Shown: one piece after another, positions 45,598 through 53,976 of the stretch | How the letters are laid out: the number at the start of each line of letters is the position of its first letter | Position numbering within the stretch: position 1 is the first letter of the stretch | Source: Xenorhabdus kozodoii | Lineage (GTDB): Bacteria; Pseudomonadota; Gammaproteobacteria; Enterobacterales; Enterobacteriaceae | Length of the DNA stretch: 64,000 nucleotides | Reading direction: 5' to 3' | Assembly: GCF_002632875.1 (NCBI RefSeq) | Contig: NZ_NJCX01000006.1 | Span: 118,935 to 182,934 of the forward strand | The notes under the pieces: generated by a model | Database searches by the model: none | The model's input: only the letters and a program-made list of their open reading frames with translations | What the model was told of the DNA's origin: nothing | Position numbers and translations under genes: made by a program

Positions 45598-45618
45598 CGG
45601 GTTCTCAGGCAGAACCCG
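45598..45618 (-). terminator. Hairpin downstream of the integrase
   Basis: CGGGTTCT/AGAACCCG arms with a 5-nt loop, 30 nt after the integrase stop on the minus strand; no T-run, so weak. Confidence 0.4.
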
Positions 45619-45648
45619 TATAGCATCAAAAAACCAAAAACCTCCCCG

Positions 45649-46653
45649 TTAAAAATCCAAATTTCTGGCGGCGTTCTTTAAGCGTTCGTCTCCACGTCGG
45701 TCATACTTCTGGGTTGTCGTGATGCTTGAATGCCCCATCGCATCCTTGACCGTGATGATATCTTCCCCATTATCCAGCATGGCTGATGCAAATGTTCTGC
45801 GCAGATCATGCGGGGCAAATTTTTCCAGTCCGCTTTCTATCCTGCGGGTTTCGAGGATGTGGTAAATCGCCTGATCTGACAACCGGTTATCGGTGACATC
45901 ATCGTGGCGACGGATTCGGGTAAAAAGCGGTCCGGGATGATCCCCGCGCACTTCGTCTATCCAATAATTTAAACGCTCCCATGTCCCTTCCGGCATATAG
46001 GACAAGCGTTCTTTATTCCCCTTTCCCATCACCCTTAATGCCTGTTCACGACGAATAATGTGTTTTATATCGAGTGAAACAATTTCTGAACGGCGAAGCC
46101 CACACCCTAGCAGCACACCAATAATCGCAGCATCACGTAACCCTTTTGTGCTGATATCATTTTCGCAGGTAAAAAATAAGGTTCTGATTTCATGACGCTC
46201 AAGCGCCCGGCCTTTTGGTAACCGGTTTCCCCTGACCGATCTCACTTGTTTTATGTGTTGAAAGGTCTCGGTATCGAGCTGTTTCATTGTCCATGCTTCT
46301 AATGCCACACCTTTCAACGCAGAAAGATAAGTATTAATGGTGGCGGGCGCTTTGCCCGAATCTGAAAGCATTTCCATAATTGCCTGGATGTGGTGGCGGC
46401 GAAGTGCATGCCAGGTACAGTCTTGCACATTTTGGTATCCCAACATTTTTGCCACGATATCCAGAAAAGATTTCATGGTTTGGCGACTGCGTTTTGAACC
46501 CAGACTGACAAGATAGGCAATCGCGGGATTGTCATGTATTGGTTTTCCCGATGCTGATAGCGACATCAGCATTCCCTGCTTTTGTTGGGAATTGATCGGC
46601 ACAAGCTGTGATGTTTCATCACGATTATTTTTGTGGTTAGACGGAACAGACAT
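45649..46653 (-). CDS. Tyrosine recombinase/integrase, XerC-like
   Basis: 334 residues. The N-terminal SAM-like core-binding domain covers about 40-125. The catalytic domain has all expected residues: Arg in LGCGLRRSEIVSLD, Lys in VMGKGNKERLS, HxxR in PHDLRRTFAS, His in MGHSSITTTQ, and the nucleophile Tyr in KYDRRG. Such enzymes mobilise islands or integron-like elements. No tRNA or att-like repeat is visible beside it; its neighbour is the toxin gene below. RBS AGGGAAG. Confidence 0.88.
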   Translation of the reverse strand: MSVPSNHKNNRDETSQLVPINSQQKQGMLMSLSASGKPIHDNPAIAYLVSLGSKRSRQTMKSFLDIVAKMLGYQNVQDCTWHALRRHHIQAIMEMLSDSGKAPATINTYLSALKGVALEAWTMKQLDTETFQHIKQVRSVRGNRLPKGRALERHEIRTLFFTCENDISTKGLRDAAIIGVLLGCGLRRSEIVSLDIKHIIRREQALRVMGKGNKERLSYMPEGTWERLNYWIDEVRGDHPGPLFTRIRRHDDVTDNRLSDQAIYHILETRRIESGLEKFAPHDLRRTFASAMLDNGEDIITVKDAMGHSSITTTQKYDRRGDERLKNAARNLDF

Positions 46654-47047
46654 TTCTACTTCCCTATTCTGGTGGTTTGTTTTTTGTGCAATTTACTGCA
46701 TTTTGATGATTGCGCTGTGTAAAAATGACGGATAATCCCTCACGCCATCTTATGCAATAAATCTTACTTTTTCAAATGGTTCTTTTAATAAGTAGAAAAA
46801 TAATTCACATATATTCAGTTAGTTATCATAGCATCTATGGTTTTCTAAAATGGCCGGTGGGTGGTAGAGTTATAAAAAGGCGCTAGTGGGGAAACGTCCA
46901 TGTCATTACACGCAACGGATAGAAAAACACAATTTAAACTTGCGCTAACATCTAGCCAGCCCCGCTACTTTCTACATTGTTGATAACTTTTGGGTACAAA
47001 AGGTATGGGACATATCAGGTGACGCTGGTTAACTCTTTAGGTTAAAA
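46654..47047. other. Intergenic region between the integrase and the cyclase toxin
   Basis: No supported gene. A 26-codon plus-strand frame at about 46901-46983 has no ribosome site and looks like chance or a relic. Confidence 0.4.
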
Positions 47048-48091
47048 TTAGAAGCGAGGATTATTTTCCGGTGAAAAACCCTGCAATTCCAAATTTGAGT
47101 AAAATTCGCGCAAACCCTCTATTGAGTGAATATTAACAATACGTCCGCCAGGAAGAAAAAATGTTGGTCTATCTTTAGGATCAAAGCCAGCAGTAAAAGG
47201 GTTCCCCGTTTCATCATTATGCCATATTAGATCTCCCCCTGAATATCCGCAGGCTCTTATCTCAGCGTTTAGAACCTTAATAATTGTTTTTCCTAAAAAA
47301 TGCACATTTCCTTTATTTACATCCTCCTCCTGTTTTAGGTGGGAAGTTGTTTTCAAAAAGTCCACATTAAAAATATCTTTATTCCATCTGGGGTGGTTTG
47401 GATCTATATGTTTTGGCAGCTTATTTTTGATTATTCTTGGAGCTATTCCTTGTGGACGCAAGTTATAATTCTGCTGTTTTCTTGGTATGATTGTAAACAG
47501 GTCATAGTCTGCGGTGATGGGCTTTGATGAAGCGTTTACACCACCAGGACCGATCTCATCAGGGTTTGTCATAACTTTTACAGGTTTTCCTCCACGATCA
47601 AACACTTTCCCATTTTTATCAATGTGAAATTGATAATTTTCACCATGATATGTAGCGGAATATACCCCTTCCCTCTGCATTTTAAGCTCATTTTTGGCTT
47701 GTAAATCATTTAATCTTGATCGTGATATCACCAAATCGACTTCTTTAGCTCCTTTCCTTATGGCACTTGTTATTTGATCACGGTATTGATTTTGTTCGTT
47801 AATTGACCTACCAATCTTAGAATATTTCGGATCTGCCGTAATATAACCAGCCGTTGGCCCGGTAGAGCTGGACTTTGCTTTCATATGAAAATTTTTGGAA
47901 GGAGCACCCTCTTCCAGAAGGGGAAGGCTTAACGGGTTTGGTTTTCTGACACCTATAACAACTTTGTATCTATTTGCTACCCTGATGAAAGCGTTCTGGT
48001 ATAGGAATTCATTTGATTGCATTCGATAATTCTCTTTATAAAAATCACAGCCTTTAGGCAACGGAGTTGGTTTTATAAACACATTTATCAT
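47048..48091 (-). CDS. ExoY/edema-factor-like nucleotidyl cyclase toxin
   Basis: 347 residues matching the class II adenylate cyclase toxin fold over nearly its full length. Motifs and catalytic equivalents are: Lys66 and Lys73 in SKNFHMKAKSSSTGPTAGY (ExoY KGFSVKGKSSNWGPQAGF); Asp195 and Asp197 in PITADYDLFTIIP (ExoY MTADYDLFLVAP); and His291 with Asn297 in WHNDETGNPF. There is no signal peptide, pore-forming or repeat region, so it resembles stand-alone ExoY, a type III effector activated by host F-actin, more than CyaA. A second ATG at 48022 has a better upstream purine stretch. It neighbours an integrase. Such toxins flood host cells with cyclic nucleotides; delivery route here is unknown. 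Confidence 0.85.
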   Translation of the reverse strand: MINVFIKPTPLPKGCDFYKENYRMQSNEFLYQNAFIRVANRYKVVIGVRKPNPLSLPLLEEGAPSKNFHMKAKSSSTGPTAGYITADPKYSKIGRSINEQNQYRDQITSAIRKGAKEVDLVISRSRLNDLQAKNELKMQREGVYSATYHGENYQFHIDKNGKVFDRGGKPVKVMTNPDEIGPGGVNASSKPITADYDLFTIIPRKQQNYNLRPQGIAPRIIKNKLPKHIDPNHPRWNKDIFNVDFLKTTSHLKQEEDVNKGNVHFLGKTIIKVLNAEIRACGYSGGDLIWHNDETGNPFTAGFDPKDRPTFFLPGGRIVNIHSIEGLREFYSNLELQGFSPENNPRF

Positions 48092-48152
48092 GTTTGAAAT
48101 TTACATGTCTACTTATTTTTAGTTAGCCCCCCAGCGAGTGGAGATCGGACAC

Positions 48153-49691
48153 TCAGAACGAAATCATATCTGCTGGGTTGAGTGTGCTTATCACGCCCAA
48201 AGCACCTTTGACCATAGGGATTGCCACCGGAGAGAGATAGGCACCCAACGGAATACTCAAGTGTTCAATACGGGTGAGCATGGTAAAGTCGTGGTTGCGT
48301 CCGGTGAGATCATCGCTGATGGCCTTGCCAATGCGCACCGTCTGTGCCACTCCATGGCCGCTCCAGCCGTGCACCATATACACAGGGATGTTGCCATCAC
48401 TTTTGCGGGCATCGGTGGCACCGTTCAGCGTCAGATCGCTGATCCCACCCCAAGAGTATTCCAGTTCAGGTTTTTCCAAATGCGGGAACACGGTTCTGAT
48501 GCGATCAAGCAAATAGTTGTTCACATCACGTGGTGACCAGGAATTTCCTGTACCCTGCCCACCGAACAGCAAGCGGTTATCGCGCACCGCGCGATAATAA
48601 TCTATCTGTAACTGTGTATCGTAGACTGGCAAATCTGACGGGATGAGCTCTTTAATATCCACCGGCAATGGCGGCGTTACCGCCACATAGGTAAAAAAAG
48701 GCACGGTAGTGGAGGGGCCGGAGATAAATTCAGCCGTGGAGCCATGTACTCCCAGTACCACCGCTTTACTCGCCCTGATAACACCTCGTTCAGTTTCGAT
48801 GACCGTGCTACTGGTATCCGGCCTGATGCCCTTCACTTTCGTGTTTTCATAGACTCGTCCCCCCAGTCTGGCAAAGCCATAAACCAGACCTCGCAGTAAT
48901 GCCAGAGGCTGAACCTGTCCGCCTATGCTATCGATATTCGCACCATGATAGAGACTCGAACGCACATACTTTTCTTGCAATTCGTGTGCCCCAATAACCC
49001 TCACCGCCGTATCGCCTAGCTGGCGTCGGGCATCGGCATTGGCCACCAATGGCCCCATATGACCTGGGTGTATCGCTGCGGTAATATGACCATATTTGCG
49101 GTCACATTCAAAACCGTAACGATCGCGAAGTTCATCCACAAGATCCATCGCTTCCACCGATGCAAGACGCCATAAACGTTTGGCCTCATCGGGTGAGAAT
49201 TTTTCTAGTATGGTTTCCGCTTCCCAGCGGGCAATGCCGGGGGTCATTTGTCCCCCATTACGACCAGAAGCGCCCGAACCCATGTTATCCTTTTCAACCA
49301 GGATCACATCGACACCGGCTTCAGCAAGATGCAGCGCCGTAGAAGCACCGAGTAACCCACCACCAACGACAACAACCTCACAGCTTTGATCGGCAGGAAG
49401 GTTTCCAAAAGCCGAATAATCAGCCAGGGAAGCTTCATAATAGTTGGCTGGCATGGTGTTGGTTACCATGTCTCTGTGCCAATTCCAGATACGCGAGTCC
49501 AGCCCCAACCGACTGATTCTGTACTGTGCATCCCGCAACAGCGTCGGCCGGAGTTGGTCAATATGAGTCGGAGCATCGGCCTCAGTTAAGGTCTTGGCGA
49601 GCAGAGATGTCGTGGGAAGTATGGATGAAAGTACGCCTACCCCTGCAAGTGTTGCAGTCGTAGAGATAAAATCTCTTCTGTTCATGGCCAT
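48153..49691 (-). CDS. TAT-exported FAD-dependent amine oxidoreductase (PuuB/DadA-like)
   Basis: 512 residues. The N-terminus NRRDFISTTATLAGVG is a twin-arginine signal followed by a hydrophobic stretch, so the folded flavoprotein is probably moved to the periplasm. The FAD-binding Rossmann motif is VVVGGGLLGASTALHLAEAG with acceptor Glu in ILVEKDNMG, and SGRNGGQMTPG follows. The C-terminal part has GGISDLTLNGATD and MVHGWSGHGVAQT. The closest family is gamma-glutamylputrescine oxidase PuuB, whose E. coli member is cytoplasmic and about 426 aa, so this is a longer, exported variant. It is the last gene of the amine-catabolism operon. Confidence 0.82.
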   Translation of the reverse strand: MAMNRRDFISTTATLAGVGVLSSILPTTSLLAKTLTEADAPTHIDQLRPTLLRDAQYRISRLGLDSRIWNWHRDMVTNTMPANYYEASLADYSAFGNLPADQSCEVVVVGGGLLGASTALHLAEAGVDVILVEKDNMGSGASGRNGGQMTPGIARWEAETILEKFSPDEAKRLWRLASVEAMDLVDELRDRYGFECDRKYGHITAAIHPGHMGPLVANADARRQLGDTAVRVIGAHELQEKYVRSSLYHGANIDSIGGQVQPLALLRGLVYGFARLGGRVYENTKVKGIRPDTSSTVIETERGVIRASKAVVLGVHGSTAEFISGPSTTVPFFTYVAVTPPLPVDIKELIPSDLPVYDTQLQIDYYRAVRDNRLLFGGQGTGNSWSPRDVNNYLLDRIRTVFPHLEKPELEYSWGGISDLTLNGATDARKSDGNIPVYMVHGWSGHGVAQTVRIGKAISDDLTGRNHDFTMLTRIEHLSIPLGAYLSPVAIPMVKGALGVISTLNPADMISF

Positions 49692-49716
49692 TTCGGCACT
49701 CCTTTATGACCGGAAA

Positions 49717-50115
49717 TCACCCGTTAGTCTGGACTGGGGGATTTTCCTGTGCGTGAACCGGGTTATCTGAACTGTATTTATTGCTGCCCGCCTGCCCTTT
49801 CAAAGCGGCGAGGATCAGTAAGATAACCGTACCGACAAACGGGATAACATGTAACAATAGCCATCCGGCGCTACAGTTGATATCGTGCAAGCGGCGGGCA
49901 GTTACCGCCAGCGCTGGCAAAAATGTCAGCAGCAAATAGATGGCGCTGAACCACCCCATATAAATTTCGGGGTTGGCAACAGCAAACTGCCTTTCCAGAA
50001 AAGAAATGATGAGAATGGCCAGGATTTGAAACAGGACAAAATACCAGAACTCCTTACGCTGGGCCCGTCCTCTGAAACAGGCATAATTCTTTAACACAGT
50101 TAAATACCAGTGCAT
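49717..50115 (-). CDS. DUF805 membrane protein
   Basis: 132 residues with the DUF805 pattern: FRGRAQRKEFWYFVLF at the N-terminus, three to four membrane helices, and TARRLHDINCSAGWLLL before the last helices. The tail is polar. Function unknown; members occur beside many transport and stress genes. AGAGGATAAC ribosome site; 25 nt upstream of the FAD oxidoreductase gene. Confidence 0.85.
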   Translation of the reverse strand: MHWYLTVLKNYACFRGRAQRKEFWYFVLFQILAILIISFLERQFAVANPEIYMGWFSAIYLLLTFLPALAVTARRLHDINCSAGWLLLHVIPFVGTVILLILAALKGQAGSNKYSSDNPVHAQENPPVQTNG

Positions 50116-50252
50116 TGTTATCCTCTCTTATCAACCAGCGGGTTTCGCCTTGCTGCCACGCAAGCGGCAGAATAGCCATTTGAGGTAAAATACTGAGTAA
50201 GCCAAACACTGACTCACTCAGCATCACGCTTACACTGACGTCACGTCATTTG

Positions 50253-51548
50253 TTAACGAAACGATGACTTTTCCTCCTTACCGTTCAGTTCGAGCAACAC
50301 AGATCCCAGAATGTTGAGCGCCTCGTCAAAAACATCGTCTTGTATGGTCAGCGGTGGAAGGAAGCGAATAACATTGCCGTGTACACCACATGTCAACAGG
50401 ATCAGGCCATGTGCTAACGCTTTCTGACGTACCGCATTGGTAAAGTCGGCATCGGGTTCCTGACTGTTCGCGTGGTTGAATTCCACCGCAATCATCATCC
50501 CAAGCCCACGTACATCGGCGATCTGCGGGACTCGCGGCCGCAGTTTATGCAGACACTGTTTTAGCCGCTCTCCGAGTTGCGTCGCACGCTCAGCCAGCTT
50601 TTCTTCTTCGATCACATCCAGCACCGCATGGCTAGCCGCAATCGCCACCGGATTGCCTCCATAGGTTCCCCCCAAACCACCCGGCACTACAGCGTCCATC
50701 AACTCTGCTCGTCCCGTTACAGCCGCCAGCGGCAATCCCCCCGCCAGACCTTTTGCCATCGTGGTCAGATCGGTTGCAATCTGATGATGTTCCATCGCAA
50801 ACAGTTTTCCTGTACGCGCGAAACCGGTCTGGATCTCATCGGCAATGAGCACAATACCGTAGCGATCGGCAATTTCACGTAGGGATTTGAGCAGTTCGGG
50901 AGGTGCCGGATAGAAACCGCCTTCCCCCTGTACCGGTTCGATGATAATGGCCGCGACGCGCGCGGGTTCAATATCGTTTTTGAAGAGAGTTTCCAGCGCG
51001 TTCAACGTCTGCTCCACGCTGATACCATGCAGCTCTACTGGAAATGGGATACGGTAAATGTCGTTAACCAGCGAACCGAAACCCATTTTGTACGGCGTGA
51101 CTTTGCCGGTTAATGACATGCCAAGGAAGGTACGGCCATGAAAAGCGCCGTTGAATGCCACTACGGCGCTGCGTCCAGTTGCGGCACGTGCTATCTTCAC
51201 GGCATTTTCTACGGCCTCAGCGCCGGTGGTAACAAAGACAGTCTTCTTCGCAAAATCACCCGGCACCAAATGGTTCAGTCTTTCGGCTAGCGCGACATAA
51301 TTCTCATAAGGCACCACCTGATGACAGGTATGGGTGAACTGTTCCAACTGTTCTCTGGCTGCGGCAATAACGCGTGGATGGCGGTGGCCAGTATTCACCA
51401 CGGCGATACCGGCGGCAAAATCAATATAGCGTTGCCCCTGAGCATCCCAGATTTCCGCATTTTCCGCCCGCTCAACATAGACTTGTGTCGTCACGCCAAC
51501 GCCTTTTGCGATAGCCGCGCTGCGCCTTTTAGCTAAAGATTCAGTCAT
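50253..51548 (-). CDS. gabT: 4-aminobutyrate aminotransferase (GabT-like)
   Basis: 431-residue class III PLP transaminase: FAAGIAVVNTGHRHPRV, FVTTGAEAVENAVKIAR, AFHGRTFLGMSLTGK, LIADEIQTGFARTG and the Schiff-base lysine in TMAKGLAGGLPLAA. It transfers the amino group of 4-aminobutyrate to 2-oxoglutarate, giving succinic semialdehyde. PuuE is the alternative name for the paralogue of the putrescine pathway, which the neighbouring aldehyde dehydrogenase and amine oxidase would equally suit. No succinate-semialdehyde dehydrogenase is adjacent. Confidence 0.87.
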   Translation of the reverse strand: MTESLAKRRSAAIAKGVGVTTQVYVERAENAEIWDAQGQRYIDFAAGIAVVNTGHRHPRVIAAAREQLEQFTHTCHQVVPYENYVALAERLNHLVPGDFAKKTVFVTTGAEAVENAVKIARAATGRSAVVAFNGAFHGRTFLGMSLTGKVTPYKMGFGSLVNDIYRIPFPVELHGISVEQTLNALETLFKNDIEPARVAAIIIEPVQGEGGFYPAPPELLKSLREIADRYGIVLIADEIQTGFARTGKLFAMEHHQIATDLTTMAKGLAGGLPLAAVTGRAELMDAVVPGGLGGTYGGNPVAIAASHAVLDVIEEEKLAERATQLGERLKQCLHKLRPRVPQIADVRGLGMMIAVEFNHANSQEPDADFTNAVRQKALAHGLILLTCGVHGNVIRFLPPLTIQDDVFDEALNILGSVLLELNGKEEKSSFR

Positions 51549-51584
51549 AAATAAAAACTCCTGAGCAATTTGAATAAGTCAATT

Positions 51585-52337
51585 TCAGCAAACAACCGCC
51601 CTGTGTGATTCAGAATGTGATGACGGCAGGATCACCAGACGCAATAAAGGGACTTTACCCTCGGCCGACCAATTAACATCCTGATTTTTCAACAGTGAAC
51701 CTGAACGCACTTCCGGCACGGTTGAAGTCACGACCCGCGCATCGTTATTAATGATTAATGCTGGCTTACCGATAGCGCCCAGCGCCGGCAGAAGTAACCG
51801 ATCCAGCGTCGAGACTAAAATATCTACCGCCGTGACACCGGCAAACTTTTCACCGATAAGTACTGGGTGGGCTATCGTAATCGTGTAGGCACCGTTGCAG
51901 ACATAATCCACATAGGGACCGTCGATGACAGGAAGATGACGGCTGGCAGGCTGGCGGAACCATTCAAACAATCGGAAATCCAGACGCCTGCGCTGTGCCT
52001 GATTGTGTTCCAGTTGGGCATACTGGATGGTATTCCCTTCCTGACGCCACCACTCCAGCGTCCAGTAACCCCCCTCTTCCCCTTCTGCTGGCATCGCCGC
52101 ATAGCTGGCAAATCCTGCCCCGTTACACCAGGCGTTGTGATGCAGTACATCATGGATGTGTTTTTGCAATGCACCGCGCTGTTCCTGCGCCAAGCGAACA
52201 CCTTTCGCATGATATAACGGCAGTCCGTATAAAATCTGGGCTGTCTTATCCGCCAGCATGGCGGTGGCCTGCTGCGCCGTGACCAGAATATCGTCCAGCA
52301 TGTTTCTGGCTCGTTCTACGTGTCTATCGTTGTACAT
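51585..52337 (-). CDS. Stand-alone Cache-domain sensor protein
   Basis: 250 residues resembling the periplasmic dCache/PDC ligand-binding domain of chemoreceptors: a long N-terminal helix (RARNMLDDILVTAQQATAMLADK), then YWTLEWWRQEG, DGPYVDYVCNGAYTITIAHPVL, and AGVTAVDILVSTLDRLLLPAL. There is no signal peptide, no membrane helix and no signalling domain, so it is either cytoplasmic or relies on another protein. Similar solitary Cache proteins accompany GntR-controlled amino acid and amine operons. It may bind an amine, GABA or betaine and modulate the adjacent GntR regulator; this is inference. Confidence 0.7.
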   Translation of the reverse strand: MYNDRHVERARNMLDDILVTAQQATAMLADKTAQILYGLPLYHAKGVRLAQEQRGALQKHIHDVLHHNAWCNGAGFASYAAMPAEGEEGGYWTLEWWRQEGNTIQYAQLEHNQAQRRRLDFRLFEWFRQPASRHLPVIDGPYVDYVCNGAYTITIAHPVLIGEKFAGVTAVDILVSTLDRLLLPALGAIGKPALIINNDARVVTSTVPEVRSGSLLKNQDVNWSAEGKVPLLRLVILPSSHSESHRAVVC

Positions 52338-52373
52338 ATGCCCCCTCTGCTGGGATGAATGCAGCCGCGTTAC

Positions 52374-53123
52374 TCACTCAGAACGCGGCAAAAATGGTGC
52401 ATCAGTGTCCATACGTAATTTGCATTCAAGCAGGTGATCGGTAATTTGAGTCATCATCTTCTGTGCCAGCAAGTAACAGGCTAAGTCATCCCCCTGATGC
52501 AGTGCCGCCAAAAGTGTACGCCAGACGGCAACAACCTCGCTGTGGATAGCGGCCTCCCGGTACAAAAACACGACCAAAGGCGTCCATTCGGCCTGAATTT
52601 CCAGCTCCTGATTGGCAAGCCGGGCCGACTGTGACTGAGATGCCAACGTTAACAGACAGCGCATATCTGTCTGTATACGGGTATCCGGTTGCGTCGCGGC
52701 GGCAAAACAGTCGATCAGTTGCTCCAGTTTTCTCAGTTCATCTGGCGTTGAACGCTGGGCTGCAAGCCTCGCACTATGGCCTATCACTGCACAGTGAAAC
52801 TCGCTGAAATCTGCCAGTTCGCCCGAAGCCATCAGCCGCAACGGGTGATATTTCCGCATTGTTTCAACAGAGACCTGGCACACAAAACTCCCACCATGAC
52901 GCCCACGCCGAGTATCGATCAACTGTCTGGCACGTAGGGTGTTCAGCGCGTCGCGAACAGTGACGGGTGACACACCCAACAGACGCGACAGCTCGTTTTC
53001 GTTAGGGAGCTGTTCATCCGCCTGTAATATCCCGGAGATGATCGCGTTACTTAAACGTTCAACAACCTGTTCGGTTCGGGTCGCCTGATCGAGTGGTGCA
53101 TAGACGATGGAATAAGCCGTCAT
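52374..53123 (-). CDS. GntR-family regulator, FadR/FCD subfamily
   Basis: 249 residues: an N-terminal winged helix (VVERLSNAIISGILQADEQLPNENELSRLLGVSPVTVRDALNTLRARQLI) and an all-helical C-terminal FCD domain with metal-ligand-type spacing (FSEFHCAVIGHSARLA, later LLAALHQGD). It lies within the operon, between the SnoaL-like and Cache genes, and is the probable regulator of amine catabolism. Confidence 0.87.
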   Translation of the reverse strand: MTAYSIVYAPLDQATRTEQVVERLSNAIISGILQADEQLPNENELSRLLGVSPVTVRDALNTLRARQLIDTRRGRHGGSFVCQVSVETMRKYHPLRLMASGELADFSEFHCAVIGHSARLAAQRSTPDELRKLEQLIDCFAAATQPDTRIQTDMRCLLTLASQSQSARLANQELEIQAEWTPLVVFLYREAAIHSEVVAVWRTLLAALHQGDDLACYLLAQKMMTQITDHLLECKLRMDTDAPFLPRSE

Positions 53124-53176
53124 TTTCTAATTCCTGATTGAAATAACACGGGATTTCAGCACGTTCATCAACAACG

Positions 53177-53965
53177 CTAAAAAATGCCGTGACGATGCAG
53201 CGCTTGCGCATCTTCCGGTACTGGCGTGATGGCATCCCAAAGCTCCACCACTTTGCCGTTCTCGACACGCCATAGTTCAAAGTAACTGTGACGGATTCCG
53301 GCGATACTCCCCTCCGAATGGCTAAGAACAAACTGCCCGTCGGCTACTGTACGGTGGAGTTTTGCATAATGCAGTCCCTGCCCTTCATCCTTGAGTTGCT
53401 TAAGGAATGCAACGACCGCCGCCGTACCATCGGCAATATCGGGGCTATGCTGACGAAATTGTTCACCATTGGTGTAGTTTCCAAAGTCATCATAGTGCCC
53501 TTCGATCAGGCAGCGGGTAAAAAAGTTAACCACCCGTTCACGGTTTTTCTCTCTGTCATGGTCATGCTCTGTTTCAGTCGGTCCGTCTAGCTGAGTTCGG
53601 CCACTGGCATTGGGCGCGGATTGCGGCACTAAGCCATCCCAATGCTCCACGATGAAGCCATCGGCAACCCGATACAGATCGAAACCAACCAACGGCTGCT
53701 TATCTAACCCGGTAAAACGGCCGTGAATAGCAACTAAATCACCATCCTGTAATACGCGATACGCTTCATGGTGCAGTTCGGGATGTGTCTGGACCAATTC
53801 GCGCAATCCGGTAAGACCCTCTTTGACCAACGGGGAGTGTTCGATGAAATTTGGCGCAAAATAACGCTTAAGCGCCTCCACATCACGGTCAGTAAATAGC
53901 TCGTGATGCGCGCGCGATACCAGGTCGCGTGAAGATCGATTTTGATTCATTATCATGGTGATCAT
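53177..53965 (-). CDS. Tandem SnoaL/NTF2-like protein
   Basis: 262 residues containing two consecutive SnoaL-like cone domains: the first about 12-120 (DVEALKRYFAPNFIEHSPLVKEG, VADGFIVEHWDGLVP) and the second about 138-255 (YTNGEQFRQHSPDIADG, RVENGKVVELWDAITPVP). The repeated F-x-x-HSP and E-H/L-WD motifs show internal duplication. SnoaL-like domains bind small hydrophobic ligands and may be isomerases or detoxifying hydrolases. Eleven nt downstream of the aldehyde dehydrogenase gene. Confidence 0.8.
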   Translation of the reverse strand: MITMIMNQNRSSRDLVSRAHHELFTDRDVEALKRYFAPNFIEHSPLVKEGLTGLRELVQTHPELHHEAYRVLQDGDLVAIHGRFTGLDKQPLVGFDLYRVADGFIVEHWDGLVPQSAPNASGRTQLDGPTETEHDHDREKNRERVVNFFTRCLIEGHYDDFGNYTNGEQFRQHSPDIADGTAAVVAFLKQLKDEGQGLHYAKLHRTVADGQFVLSHSEGSIAGIRHSYFELWRVENGKVVELWDAITPVPEDAQALHRHGIF

Positions 53966-53976
53966 GGTGTCCTGTA

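Noticed and set aside
45251..47047. A tRNA or att repeat as the integrase target
   Set aside because: I found neither a tRNA-like cloverleaf nor a matching direct repeat around the integrase; only a weak hairpin after its stop.
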